NCBI GenBank assembly: GCA_051003695.1
Contig: JBPCLB010000198.1
Location: 1 to 24,104 of the forward strand
Length of the DNA: 24,104 nt
DNA from: Gaiella sp051003695
GTDB taxonomy: Bacteria; Actinomycetota; Thermoleophilia; Gaiellales; Gaiellaceae
Reading direction: 5' to 3'
Below are positions 7,725 to 15,922 of the stretch, piece by piece. The translations under genes and the position numbers were made by a program. The notes under the pieces are model-generated. The model searched no databases and was not told where the DNA came from. It worked only from the letters and a program-made list of their open reading frames with translations. Positions within the stretch are counted from its first letter, which is position 1. Each line of letters starts with the position of its first letter.

Positions 7725-8755
7725 CGACGACGATCGGCTCGTATCCGAAACCGGGCTACACGCCGATCCCGAACGGCTTCGATCCAGCAGCCGGCTCGTG
7801 GCGACCGACGCAGTCGACCGAGGCGAACGACGAAGTCACTCCCGAGCACGAAGCGACGCTGGATCGCGCCGTGCGCGAGGTCGTGGCGGAGCAGACCGGA
7901 ATCGGGATCGACGTCCCGACCGACGGCGAGATCCGGCGCGAGCACTACATCTACTACCACTGCCGACAGCTCGAGGGATTCGACTTCACGAGCCTCGTGA
8001 CCAGGTCGATGCGCGACGGGGGGTGGGTCGCCGACGTGCCGGCCGTGACCGGCCCGATCCGCGCCGGCGCCCCCTTCCTCGTACGCGACTGGCAGGTCGC
8101 CCAATCGGCAACCGACCAGCCGGTGAAGCTCACCCTCCCCGGGCCGCTGACGATCTCGGCCTCGACGCACGACGCCTACTACGGAGACGACAGGCGGCTC
8201 AGCGACGCGCTGGCGGCCGCGCTCAACGTCGAGATCCTGCGACTCGCCGAAGCCGGCTGCCGGTTCGTCCAGATCGACGAGCCGGTCTTCGCACGCGAGC
8301 CGGAGCGGGCGCTCGCTTTCGGGATCGACGCCATCGCCCGGTGCTTCCACGGTGTCCCCGCGGAGGTGCGTCGGATCGTCCATGTCTGCTGCGGGTACCC
8401 GTCGAGCCTCGACACCGAGGACTACCCGAAGGCGGACCGGGACGCGTACTTCGAGCTCGCCGACCCGCTCGAGGCGGCGCCGCTCGACGCTGTCTCGATC
8501 GAAGACGCCCATCGACACAATGACCTGCGCTTGCTCGAGCGATTCGGCTCGACGACGGTGATCCTCGGTCTCGTCGACATCGCCCGCACACGCGTCGAGA
8601 CCGTGGACGAGATCCGCAGGCGGCTGCAGGCGGCACTCGAGCACATCGACGCCGCACGACTCGTCGCGGCGCCGGATTGCGGGCTCGCGATGCTCGACCG
8701 CACGCTCGCCGTCGCCAAGCTGCAAAACGTCGTCGCAGCCGCACGCGACGTCTGA
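7721..8755 (+). CDS. Single-domain cobalamin-independent methionine synthase (MetE C-terminal) family protein
   Basis: This ~344-residue protein corresponds only to the catalytic C-terminal barrel of MetE. It opens TTTIGSYPKP, the usual N-terminus of the short family. Counting from CTG 7721, the zinc ligands are all present: H221 and C223 in VHVCCGY, E261 in VSIEDA, and C320 in APDCGL. The segments DVPTDGEIRREHY, LPGPLT and VQIDEPVF also match the family. It should move a methyl group to a thiol such as homocysteine; the donor is unknown because the folate-handling N-terminal half is absent. No ATG, GTG or TTG fits the family start. The nearest standard in-frame codon is GTG 7544, deep inside the upstream gene. 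CTG 7721, overlapping the upstream TGA as CTGA, or CTG 7712, are the best candidates. Confidence 0.85.
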   Translation: MTTTIGSYPKPGYTPIPNGFDPAAGSWRPTQSTEANDEVTPEHEATLDRAVREVVAEQTGIGIDVPTDGEIRREHYIYYHCRQLEGFDFTSLVTRSMRDGGWVADVPAVTGPIRAGAPFLVRDWQVAQSATDQPVKLTLPGPLTISASTHDAYYGDDRRLSDALAAALNVEILRLAEAGCRFVQIDEPVFAREPERALAFGIDAIARCFHGVPAEVRRIVHVCCGYPSSLDTEDYPKADRDAYFELADPLEAAPLDAVSIEDAHRHNDLRLLERFGSTTVILGLVDIARTRVETVDEIRRRLQAALEHIDAARLVAAPDCGLAMLDRTLAVAKLQNVVAAARDV

Positions 8756-8783
8756 ATTGCGTCCGCCGATCACCTCTCCGTCG

Positions 8784-8855
8784 GGGCCGGACCTGTCCGG
8801 CCCGTGTTGTACGGCGGGATCTGTTGTCCCCGGCACGGGCCGACAGGTTCGGCCC
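8784..8855. terminator. Inverted-repeat element between convergent genes, possible bidirectional terminator
   Basis: This consists of two stem-loops: a 9-bp-arm dyad GGGCCGGAC-CT-GTCCGGCCC at 8784-8803, and GGGCCGA-CAGGT-TCGGCCC at 8837-8855, which touches the gntR stop. The second is nearly the reverse complement of the first, and the flanking GGCCCGTG and CACGGGCC are also inverted, so the whole 72 bp can fold on itself. There is no T-tract. Its position between convergent genes suits transcription termination; it may instead be a dispersed repeat. Confidence 0.6.
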
Positions 8856-9523
8856 TACAGAACTGCCCGGATTGCCGTCTCGAAGCCGAGCACGTGACGG
8901 CGCATCACCGATTCGGCCCGTTGCGCATCGCCCGCGACGATCGCGTGCAGAAGGTCGCGGTGCTCCTGCACCGCATGCTCGAGCCTGCCGACGCGCTCGA
9001 GCGCGAGGAACCAGATCCGCAGCGTCAGCATGTAGTACTCGCTCAGCGTCGCCTCGAGGAACGGGTTGTGGGTGCACGCGTAGACGTGGCGGTGGATCCG
9101 CTGGTCGAGCCCGATCAACGTTCGCTCGTCGTGGACGTCGGCGACGCTGCCGAGCGCGTCGAGCAACTCGGCCGCCGCGTCTCGGTCGCCCTGCGTCGCG
9201 CGTTCCGCGGCTAGCCGGGCCGCGATGCTCTCGAGACCGACCCTGACCTCCGCAAGACTCGCGAGATCGCCGGCGTCGACTCTCGAGACGAACATCCCGC
9301 GGCGCGGATAGACGTCGACGAGCTTCTCCGCTGCGAGCGTTCGCAGCGCTTCGCGCACCGGAGTGCGGCCGAGCCCGAGTCGCTGCATCAACTCGCGCTC
9401 GCTGACGACCGAGCCCGGGGCGAGTTCGAGCGTGACGATCAACTCCCGGATCCGAAAGGTCGCCTGATCCGAGAGCGAGACAGCCTCGCCGGCCTCGGGT
9501 TGATGGACGTGGAGCGTCGTCAT
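8855..9523 (-). CDS. GntR-family transcriptional regulator with FCD domain
   Basis: This 222-residue FadR-subfamily repressor or activator has an N-terminal winged helix at about 15-80, with the GntR recognition region VVSERELMQRLGLGRTPVREALRTL. It also has an all-helical FCD effector domain whose usual metal ligands are D140, H144, H188 and H210 (LDQRIH, EHRD, RRHVLG). The effector is probably a carboxylate or amine of the pathway (inference). I chose ATG 9523; an in-frame ATG at 9568 would add an Arg/Pro-rich leader atypical of the family. It lies 54 bp after the binding-protein gene as the last gene of the importer operon, which suggests self-regulation through the sites at 13685-13705. 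Confidence 0.92.
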   Translation of the reverse strand: MTTLHVHQPEAGEAVSLSDQATFRIRELIVTLELAPGSVVSERELMQRLGLGRTPVREALRTLAAEKLVDVYPRRGMFVSRVDAGDLASLAEVRVGLESIAARLAAERATQGDRDAAAELLDALGSVADVHDERTLIGLDQRIHRHVYACTHNPFLEATLSEYYMLTLRIWFLALERVGRLEHAVQEHRDLLHAIVAGDAQRAESVMRRHVLGFETAIRAVL

Positions 9524-9577
9524 GGGCTGTCGCGTGCGGGCCGGGAGCCGGAGCCCCCGCGCCCGCACGTTCTCGTG

Positions 9578-10549
9578 CTACTTGAGCCAGGCCTTGACCT
9601 TGCCCGGGTTGGCCTTCGCCCAGGTCTCGGCGGCCTTGTCCGGCTTCAGCTTCTTGCCGGCGATCAGGTTCGCGACCGCGTTCTGATCGGCTGCCGTCCA
9701 CTTGAAGTTGCGGACCACCTTCACCGCGGGTGAGCCGCTCGCCAGGAACTTCCCGCTCACGACCTTGTCGAGCCGGTACGACGGGTACGCGCAGGCGTAC
9801 TGCTTCGCATCGCCGCCCTTCTTCTCGTCGTCCTTGCAGGTCGCCGACCGCTTGGGCAGCTGCACTTGGACGAGGTCGTACTGCGCGTTCAGGTACTGCG
9901 GGTCGTACCAGTAGAAGATCACGGGTTTCTTCTGCTTGTAGAGCTGGCTCCAGCGCGCGACCTGCGCCGGCTCGGCGCCCGCGACCACGTGCTTGAAGTC
10001 GAGCCCGAGCCCCTTGATCAGCGCCTTGTCCTTCTGGACGTAGGACGGGTCGCCGCCGAGGAACATTCCCTGCGAGCCCGACTCGGGCGACTTGAAGACG
10101 CTCTCCTTGCCCTTCAGTCCCGCCCAGGTCTTGAACTGCGGGTACTGCTGGAGCAGGTAGCGCGGGATGTACCAGCCGATCACGCCGGTGATCCCGTTCC
10201 CGCCGAGGTTCACGAGCGATTTGTTCTTCGTGTACTGCGGGAACGAGGCGAGGTTCTGCCAGTCCTCGAGCACGACGTCGATCTTGCCGTCCGCCATCGC
10301 CTGGAAGTTCGGCTGGCCCTCGGTGATGTTCGTCACCTTCACCTTGCAGCCGACGCGCTTCTCGAGGACGTACTTGAGCACGTAGACATTCGACGTCGAC
10401 CCCGCCCACGCGTTCTCGTTCAGCGTGACGTTGCCGCACGCGGCCGCGCGGGCGCCGCCGAGAGCGCTCGCGGAAACCGCGAGCGCGGCGAGCGCCACGA
10501 GCGCGAGCCCCGCGAGGCGGACGTGCCTCGCACCGAGACGATCTTTCAT
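9578..10549 (-). CDS. proX: Glycine betaine/proline-type ABC transporter substrate-binding protein
   Basis: This 323-residue OpuAC/ProX-family receptor captures a quaternary amine outside the membrane and delivers it to the permease. A basic start and hydrophobic stretch (about 11-30) form an export signal ending near ARAAAC. That Cys38 is only a poor lipobox match, so it may be soluble or a lipoprotein. Aromatic segments typical of a ligand cage are seen: NAWAGS, LEDWQN, GWYIPRY and FYWYDPQY. Cys38/Cys68 and a later TC...AC pair could form two disulfides. The start is well fixed: ATG 10549 follows a strong AGGAGG with 5-base spacing. It lies 26 bp after the permease gene. Choline, ectoine or proline betaine cannot be excluded as ligands. 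Confidence 0.9.
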   Translation of the reverse strand: MKDRLGARHVRLAGLALVALAALAVSASALGGARAAACGNVTLNENAWAGSTSNVYVLKYVLEKRVGCKVKVTNITEGQPNFQAMADGKIDVVLEDWQNLASFPQYTKNKSLVNLGGNGITGVIGWYIPRYLLQQYPQFKTWAGLKGKESVFKSPESGSQGMFLGGDPSYVQKDKALIKGLGLDFKHVVAGAEPAQVARWSQLYKQKKPVIFYWYDPQYLNAQYDLVQVQLPKRSATCKDDEKKGGDAKQYACAYPSYRLDKVVSGKFLASGSPAVKVVRNFKWTAADQNAVANLIAGKKLKPDKAAETWAKANPGKVKAWLK

Positions 10550-10575
10550 TCGATCCTCCTTGCTGGGTTGCCTGA

Positions 10576-12567
10576 TCACTGTGTTCCTGCGCGCATTCTG
10601 CGTGAGCCCTGGGTGACACGGTCGAGCGCGATCCCGAGCGCGAGGATCGCGAGCGAGGCAATCACGCCCTGCCCGAACTGGCCACGGACGAGACCCTGGG
10701 CGACCTCGTAGCCGAGGCCGCCGGAGCCGACGAGGCCTCCGATCACGACGACTGCGAGCACCATCACGATCCCCTGGTTGACGCCGAGCATGATCGCGTC
10801 GCCCGCGAGCGGCACCTTGACCTTCGCGAGGATCTGCCGGCGCGTTGCCCCGAACGCACCCGCGGCCTCGACCGCCTCCGGCGCGACATCTCGCACGCCC
10901 CGCTCCACGAGACGGGTGACGACCGGGAACGCGTAGAGCACGCCCGCGACGATGCCAGGGACGATGGAGACCGGCATCAGATAGATGAACGGGATGATGT
11001 AGACGAGCTGCGGCAGTGTCTGCAACACGTCGTTCAGGGGCCGAAGGATGCGAGACACGGTCCGGCTCTCCGCGGCGGCGACACCGAGCGCCACCCCGAT
11101 CACGACGGCGAGCAGCGTGGCGACGAGCACCTGCGAGAGCGTGTCCATCGCAAGCGGCCACACGCCGATCACTCCGATCGAGGCGAGCATCAGGAGCGTC
11201 GTCAGCGCCGGTCGGAACCCGCTGACGACGAGCGCGATCAGCGTCAGCGCGGCGGCGGTGACGAACCAGGGCGTGCCGACGAGGAGCTCCTGCAGCGGCA
11301 GCAGCACCTTCGTGAGGATGAAGTTGCCCGTCGGCTCGGTGATCCCGAAGATCCACGAGGCCGGGTCCTGCACGTAGTCGAGCCCCTTCTGGATCTGGGT
11401 CAGGAGCCACGTCTGCGCCGTCACGACGGTGCCGCCGGCGGTCTCGTCCGGGTAGACGTCGGCTGTACCCGCAAGCTTCGCGACGAGCACCGCCACCGCG
11501 CCCGCCGCTGCAAGCCCGAGCGTCTGCAGCCGAAGCCGGCGGCGCGCCTCGTCGCCGAGATGCGCTCGTGCCGGATCGGTACGGTTGGCGATCGCCTCGG
11601 TCGCCCGGTCGAGCGCCATCGCCATGATCACGATCGCGACTCCGCCGAGCAGCGCGAGCGCCGGGTTCGAATAGAGCCCGCTCGTGACGACGGCGCCGAG
11701 TCCACCGCCACCGATCAGCCCCGCGATCACGACCATCGAGAGCGCGAAGAGAATCGTCTGGTTCACCCCGAGCAGCAGCATGCGCCGTGCGAGCGGAAGC
11801 TGGACCTTCCCGAGCGTCTGTGCCCTAGTCGCGCCCAGCGACGCAGCTGCCTCGACGGTGTTGACCGCCACGCCGCGAATCCCGAGCGCGGTGATCCGCA
11901 CCGCGGGCGGAATCGCGTAGATCATCGTCGAGACGACCGCCGCGGCCGGCCCGACGGAGAAGAGGATCACGACGGGCATCAGATAGGCGAAGGCGGGCAC
12001 GATCTGCATCGCGTCGAGCACCGGGTTGATCGCGCGCTGGAAGCGATCCGAGCGACCCGCGAGGATCCCGAGCGGGATCCCGACCGCGAGCGAGAGCCCG
12101 ACCGAGGCGAGCATCAGCGCGAGCGTCTCGATACTCGCCTGCCACAGACCGAGCGCGGCGAACGACGCAAACGCCCCGAGCACGATCGCTCCCGCTCGGA
12201 TGCCGCCGAATCGCAGCACGACGAGCGTCGCGACGGTGGCGACACCAGCCCAGGTGAGCCAGAGCAGACCCTCGGTTAGCCAGCGGACGACGTCGTCGAC
12301 GAGCGTCGCGAACCCGTCGAAGAGCACGAAGACGACGTTGGGGGACTCGGCCGAGCGCTGGTCGAGCAGCCACGACTGGAACGCGTCGAGCTCGGCCGAG
12401 AGACCGTTCCAGACGAGCCAGTCGGGCCACGGATAGTCGAGACCGAACGCGCGGTACGCGAGCACCGTGACGCCGGCGATCGCCGCCACGCGCACGAGCT
12501 TCCCGCGCCACCACGGATGGTGCGAGACGGCGGGCTCGACGCGGGCGACCTCGGCAACGACGGACAT
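10576..12567 (-). CDS. proW: Betaine-type ABC transporter permease, two fused transmembrane domains
   Basis: This 663-residue integral membrane protein has two complete ProW/OpuAB-type permease domains in tandem. The first spans roughly residues 95-325 and the second roughly 430-650. Each has its own EAA loop that docks on the ATPase: EAAASLGATRAQTLGKVQLP and EAAGAFGATRRQILAKVKVP. Each is followed by similar LGVNQ...VVIAGLIG or VVIGGLVG segments. Normal ProW/OpuAB has one such domain and dimerises; here one chain could supply the whole channel. Extra N-terminal helices precede domain 1, and a predicted extracytoplasmic link (near DVYPDETAGGTV) joins the two. The ATG at 12567 is only 6 bp after the ATPase stop. 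Confidence 0.92.
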   Translation of the reverse strand: MSVVAEVARVEPAVSHHPWWRGKLVRVAAIAGVTVLAYRAFGLDYPWPDWLVWNGLSAELDAFQSWLLDQRSAESPNVVFVLFDGFATLVDDVVRWLTEGLLWLTWAGVATVATLVVLRFGGIRAGAIVLGAFASFAALGLWQASIETLALMLASVGLSLAVGIPLGILAGRSDRFQRAINPVLDAMQIVPAFAYLMPVVILFSVGPAAAVVSTMIYAIPPAVRITALGIRGVAVNTVEAAASLGATRAQTLGKVQLPLARRMLLLGVNQTILFALSMVVIAGLIGGGGLGAVVTSGLYSNPALALLGGVAIVIMAMALDRATEAIANRTDPARAHLGDEARRRLRLQTLGLAAAGAVAVLVAKLAGTADVYPDETAGGTVVTAQTWLLTQIQKGLDYVQDPASWIFGITEPTGNFILTKVLLPLQELLVGTPWFVTAAALTLIALVVSGFRPALTTLLMLASIGVIGVWPLAMDTLSQVLVATLLAVVIGVALGVAAAESRTVSRILRPLNDVLQTLPQLVYIIPFIYLMPVSIVPGIVAGVLYAFPVVTRLVERGVRDVAPEAVEAAGAFGATRRQILAKVKVPLAGDAIMLGVNQGIVMVLAVVVIGGLVGSGGLGYEVAQGLVRGQFGQGVIASLAILALGIALDRVTQGSRRMRAGTQ

Positions 12568-12573
12568 CCGTGC

Positions 12574-13677
12574 TTACCGCTCCCCGGCGATCGCACGCAG
12601 GACCGCGACGCGATCGACGATCCCGACCACCGCGTCGTCCTCGACCACGCGCACGGGGCTCTCGCTAGCAGCGAGCACGGACACCGCGGCTCGAACGGTC
12701 GTCGTCGCGTCGAGCGTCGGGCCACCCCCCCGCAGCTCGTCGCCGCGCTCGAGGGGACGCATGATCGAGCGGAGCGTGAGCACATGGCTGCGCGGCACGT
12801 CACGGACGAAATTCTCGACGTACTCGTCGGCGGGCGAGCCCACGAGCTGCTCGGGCGTGCCGAGCTGGACGATCGCACCGTCGCGCATGATCGCGATGCG
12901 ATCGCCGAGCCGCAGAGCCTCGGGCAGGTCGTGGGTGATGAAGACCATCGTCTTTCCCGTCTCGGCCTGGAGCCTCATCACCTCGTCCTGCATGTCCCGG
13001 CGGATGAGCGGGTCGAGCGCGCTGAACGGCTCGTCGTAGAGCATCACCTTCGGGTCGCCGGCGAATGCGCGCGCGACCCCGACACGTTGCTGCATGCCGC
13101 CCGAGAGCTGATCCGGGAAGGAGCTCGCGACGTCCTCGAGCCCGACGAGCCGCAGCATCGCGTGGGCGCGCTCGAGCCGGTCGCTCTTGCCGACCCCCTG
13201 GATCTCGAGCCCGAACGCGACGTTGTCGACCACGCGGCGGTGCGCGAGCAGGCCGAAGTGCTGGAAGATCATCGACACGTCGTGCCGGCGGAGAGCCCGC
13301 AGCTCCGCAGAGCCGGCGCCGCTGACGTCCCGGCCCGCGACGCGGATCGTCCCGGCGGTCGGCTCGATCAGGCGGATCAGCGTCCGGACGAGCGTCGATT
13401 TCCCCGAGCCCGAGAGACCCATCACCACGAACACCTCTCCCGGCCAGACGTCGAAGGACACGTCGCGCACGGCCGCGACGCACCCCGTCTCGGCGCGCAG
13501 CTCCGAACGCGACAGCTCGGCGGCCGGCGTGCCGATGATTCGATTCGCCCTCGGGCCGAAGATCTTCCACACACCGGAGACCTTGATCACCGGCTCATCC
13601 CGTGCGGGAGCCACGGTCGTCCCGGCGACGGCCGGCTCGCCCGGGGACGCGGCGGCCGGTTTCACGTGAAGCTGCAC
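12574..13677 (-). CDS. proV: Betaine-type ABC transporter ATP-binding protein
   Basis: This 367-residue ATPase powers the importer. Walker A is GLSGSGKST (87-95), the Q-loop FQHFGLL (about 138-144), the signature LSGGMQQRVG (191-200), Walker B VMLYDEPFSALD (211-222), and the H-loop ITHD (247-250). The insertion before Walker A (about 45-66) and the FGLEIQGV region match ProV/OpuAA rather than general importers. A ~75-residue C-terminal extension ending VEDDAVVGIVDRVAVLRAI looks like a single CBS-type motif, which in OpuA-like systems senses ionic strength; whether one motif suffices here is unknown. The start is GTG 13677, with a second in-frame GTG at 13665 possible. It is the first gene of the operon. 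Confidence 0.93.
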   Translation of the reverse strand: MQLHVKPAAASPGEPAVAGTTVAPARDEPVIKVSGVWKIFGPRANRIIGTPAAELSRSELRAETGCVAAVRDVSFDVWPGEVFVVMGLSGSGKSTLVRTLIRLIEPTAGTIRVAGRDVSGAGSAELRALRRHDVSMIFQHFGLLAHRRVVDNVAFGLEIQGVGKSDRLERAHAMLRLVGLEDVASSFPDQLSGGMQQRVGVARAFAGDPKVMLYDEPFSALDPLIRRDMQDEVMRLQAETGKTMVFITHDLPEALRLGDRIAIMRDGAIVQLGTPEQLVGSPADEYVENFVRDVPRSHVLTLRSIMRPLERGDELRGGGPTLDATTTVRAAVSVLAASESPVRVVEDDAVVGIVDRVAVLRAIAGER

Positions 13678-13684
13678 CGCCTGC

Positions 13685-13705
13685 TGATATACCAGATGTA
13701 TACCG
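13685..13705 (-). promoter_or_regulatory. Candidate GntR/FCD operator pair upstream of the importer operon
   Basis: TGATATACCA at 13685-13694 is followed by the TGTATACC core at 13697-13704, with centres about 11 bp apart, one helical turn. On the coding strand the first reads TGGTATATCA and shares exactly TGGTATATC and ATATCAGCA with the two sites at 5121-5153. It sits 8 bp upstream of the ATPase start codon, a position suited to repression. The factor is inferred to be the GntR protein encoded at the end of this operon. Confidence 0.55.
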
Positions 13706-13738
13706 CCAGTTCAACCGGTGGAAAGCCATCGCTGGCGG
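13703..13738. repeat. Spaced inverted repeat in the divergent proV/ppk gap
   Basis: CCGCCAG (13703-13709) and CTGGCGG (13732-13738) are exact inverted copies separated by 22 bp. They lie between the divergent importer operon and ppk. It could be a regulator site or a 5' leader stem for ppk; chance is also possible. Confidence 0.35.
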
Positions 13739-13768
13739 CAATGAACGGAAACCTGGCACGATCAGCTA

Positions 13769-15841
13769 GTGAGCACGCTCGTCGAGACCGCGCCTTCACG
13801 GCTCCTCAATCGCGAGCTCTCCGCGCTGGAGTACTACTCGCGCGTGCTGGAGCTGGCCGAGGACGACAGCCTGCCGCTGCTCGAACGGGTCAAGTTCGTC
13901 GCGATCTTCTCCCAGCACCTCGACGAGTTCTTCATGGTGCGGGTCGCGGGCCTGCTCGAGCAGGACGAGGCCGAGCTTGGCGTGCGCTCGACCGACGGGC
14001 TCACGGCGGGCCAGGCGCTCACGGCGATCCAGGCGCGAGTCGCGGAGCTCGTGGCGCGCCAGTCGAAGCTCTGGCGACGCTCGCTCTGTCCCGCGCTGGA
14101 CGAGGCGCGGCTGACGATCGCGACGATCGACGACTGCAGCGCAAAGGACCGCGAGAAGCTCGCGGCGTTCTTCGAGCGTGAGATCTTCCCCGTGCTGACA
14201 CCGCTCGCCGTGGGGCCAGGGCAGCCTTTCCCCTACATCTCGGGGCTATCGCTGTCGCTCGGCGTGCTCGCGGTCGACGAGGAGTCGGGTGAGGAGCGGT
14301 TCGCCCGTGTGAAAGTCCCCGAGGGACTCGATCGGCTCGTCGCGGTGGGGAAGAAACTCATCCCGCTCGAGGCGGTGATCGCTCATTTTCTCCCGATGCT
14401 CTTCCCCGGCATCGAGATCGCCGAGCGTGCCGTGTTCCGCGTCACGCGAGACTCCGACTTCGAGGTCTCCGACGACGCCGACGATCTCCTCGAGGCGGTC
14501 GAGTCGGAGCTTCGCCGACGTCGCTTCGGAGACGTCGTCCGACTGGAGGTCTCCGCGTCCGCCTCGCAGTCGATGCGCGACCGGCTGATCGAAGGGCTCG
14601 GCGTTCGCTCCGAGCAGGTCTACGAGATCGAGGGCCTCCTCGACATGGCCGACTTCTGGCAGCTCTACGGCCTGGACCGATCCGAGCTCAAGCACGAGCC
14701 GTGGGTTCCGGTCGTCCCTCCGGTGTGGACGCGCGCCAAGACCCCGACCCGGCTGTTCGACGAGATCCGCCGCGCCGACATCCTCGCACACCAGCCGTAC
14801 GACTCGTTCCGGGCGAGCTTCGAGGCCTTCGCCCAGGCCGCAGCACGTGACCCGGACGTGATCGCGATCAAGACGACGGTGTACCGGACGAGCGACGACT
14901 CGGCTCTCGTCGCCTCGCTGATCGAGTGCGCCGAGGAGGGCAAGCAATCGGTGTGCCTCGTCGAGCTCAAGGCGCGGTTCGACGAGCGCCGCAACATCGA
15001 GTGGTCGCGAACGATGGAGAAGGCCGGCGTGCACGTCGTCCACGGATTCTCGGACCTCAAGATCCACGCGAAGATGACCCTGATCGTGCGGCGCGAGCAG
15101 TCGGGGCTACGGCGCTACGTGCACATCGGGACGGGCAACTACAACGCGTCGACGGCCCGTCAGTACGAGGACGTCGGGATCTTCACCGCCGACGAGAAGA
15201 TCGCAGCCGACGTCGCCGACCTGTTCAACCACGTCACCGGGTTCGGCCGTCCGCAACGCTTCCGCAAGCTGCTCGTCGCGCCGTTCGACATGCGCGACCG
15301 TCTGGTCGAGGAGGTTCGTCGGGTCGCAGCCGCCGCCGAGGGCGGCACATCGAGCCGGATCAGGCTGAAGCTCAACAACCTCGTCGACCCGGTGCTGATC
15401 GACGAGCTCTACGCCGCCTCGCAGGCCGGCGTCGAGATCGAGATCTGCGCGCGCTCGATCTGCATGCTGCGCCCGGGCGTCAAGAATCTCTCCGAGACGA
15501 TCCGGGTGCGCTCGATCGTCGGCCGCTTCCTCGAGCACAGCCGGATCTACTGGTTCGAGCGAGGCGACGAGTCGCGCGTCTATCTCGGCAGCGCCGATCT
15601 GATGCCACGGAACCTCGACCGCCGGATCGAGGTGCTGGTGCCCGTCGAGAGCGGCCGCGCGCGTCAGGAGCTGAACACCGTGCTCGACAGCACCTTCGCG
15701 GACACCACCGGTGCGTGGGCGCTCGCGTCGGACGGCGCGTGGACGCGAGACCGCGCGCGCAGCGAGAAGCGAACGCATCACCACCAGGCCACGATGATGC
15801 GCCGTGCGCAGGTGCGGGCGAGAAGATCAGCGCGGTCGTAG
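13769..15841 (+). CDS. ppk1: Polyphosphate kinase 1
   Basis: This 690-residue enzyme reversibly polymerises the ATP gamma-phosphate into polyphosphate. It has the full Ppk1 layout: an N-terminal helical domain (LLNRELSALEYYSRVLELAED, FFMVRVAGL), a head domain, and two phospholipase-D-like catalytic domains. The autophosphorylated histidine is H433 in LKIHAKMTL (E. coli H435) and the second catalytic histidine is H590 in EHSRIYWFERG (E. coli H592). RYVHIGTGNYN and SADLMPRNLDRR are also conserved. The length is standard. The start is GTG 13769, at the expected family N-terminus; no ATG fits. Ppx follows 134 bp downstream, so synthesis and degradation of polyphosphate are linked. It is divergent from the importer operon. 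Confidence 0.97.
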   Translation: MSTLVETAPSRLLNRELSALEYYSRVLELAEDDSLPLLERVKFVAIFSQHLDEFFMVRVAGLLEQDEAELGVRSTDGLTAGQALTAIQARVAELVARQSKLWRRSLCPALDEARLTIATIDDCSAKDREKLAAFFEREIFPVLTPLAVGPGQPFPYISGLSLSLGVLAVDEESGEERFARVKVPEGLDRLVAVGKKLIPLEAVIAHFLPMLFPGIEIAERAVFRVTRDSDFEVSDDADDLLEAVESELRRRRFGDVVRLEVSASASQSMRDRLIEGLGVRSEQVYEIEGLLDMADFWQLYGLDRSELKHEPWVPVVPPVWTRAKTPTRLFDEIRRADILAHQPYDSFRASFEAFAQAAARDPDVIAIKTTVYRTSDDSALVASLIECAEEGKQSVCLVELKARFDERRNIEWSRTMEKAGVHVVHGFSDLKIHAKMTLIVRREQSGLRRYVHIGTGNYNASTARQYEDVGIFTADEKIAADVADLFNHVTGFGRPQRFRKLLVAPFDMRDRLVEEVRRVAAAAEGGTSSRIRLKLNNLVDPVLIDELYAASQAGVEIEICARSICMLRPGVKNLSETIRVRSIVGRFLEHSRIYWFERGDESRVYLGSADLMPRNLDRRIEVLVPVESGRARQELNTVLDSTFADTTGAWALASDGAWTRDRARSEKRTHHHQATMMRRAQVRARRSARS

Positions 15842-15922
15842 ATCGCTCCGCCGCGTGGGTGCTCCGCTGCGCGGATCACCTAGTAAACTTTTGTCGCACC
15901 ACCCAGGGCAACGCGCTTTCTA

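Noticed and set aside
7022..8836. 604-codon minus-strand open frame across the murein hydrolase and MetE-like genes
   Set aside because: It is an antisense shadow; the plus strand carries both zinc-site sets in order.
11560..12279. Plus-strand open frame opposite the permease
   Set aside because: It is a polar antisense frame with no motif; the minus strand encodes transmembrane helices and EAA loops.
14246..15067. Minus-strand open frame opposite ppk1
   Set aside because: It is an antisense shadow of the conserved Ppk1 catalytic region.
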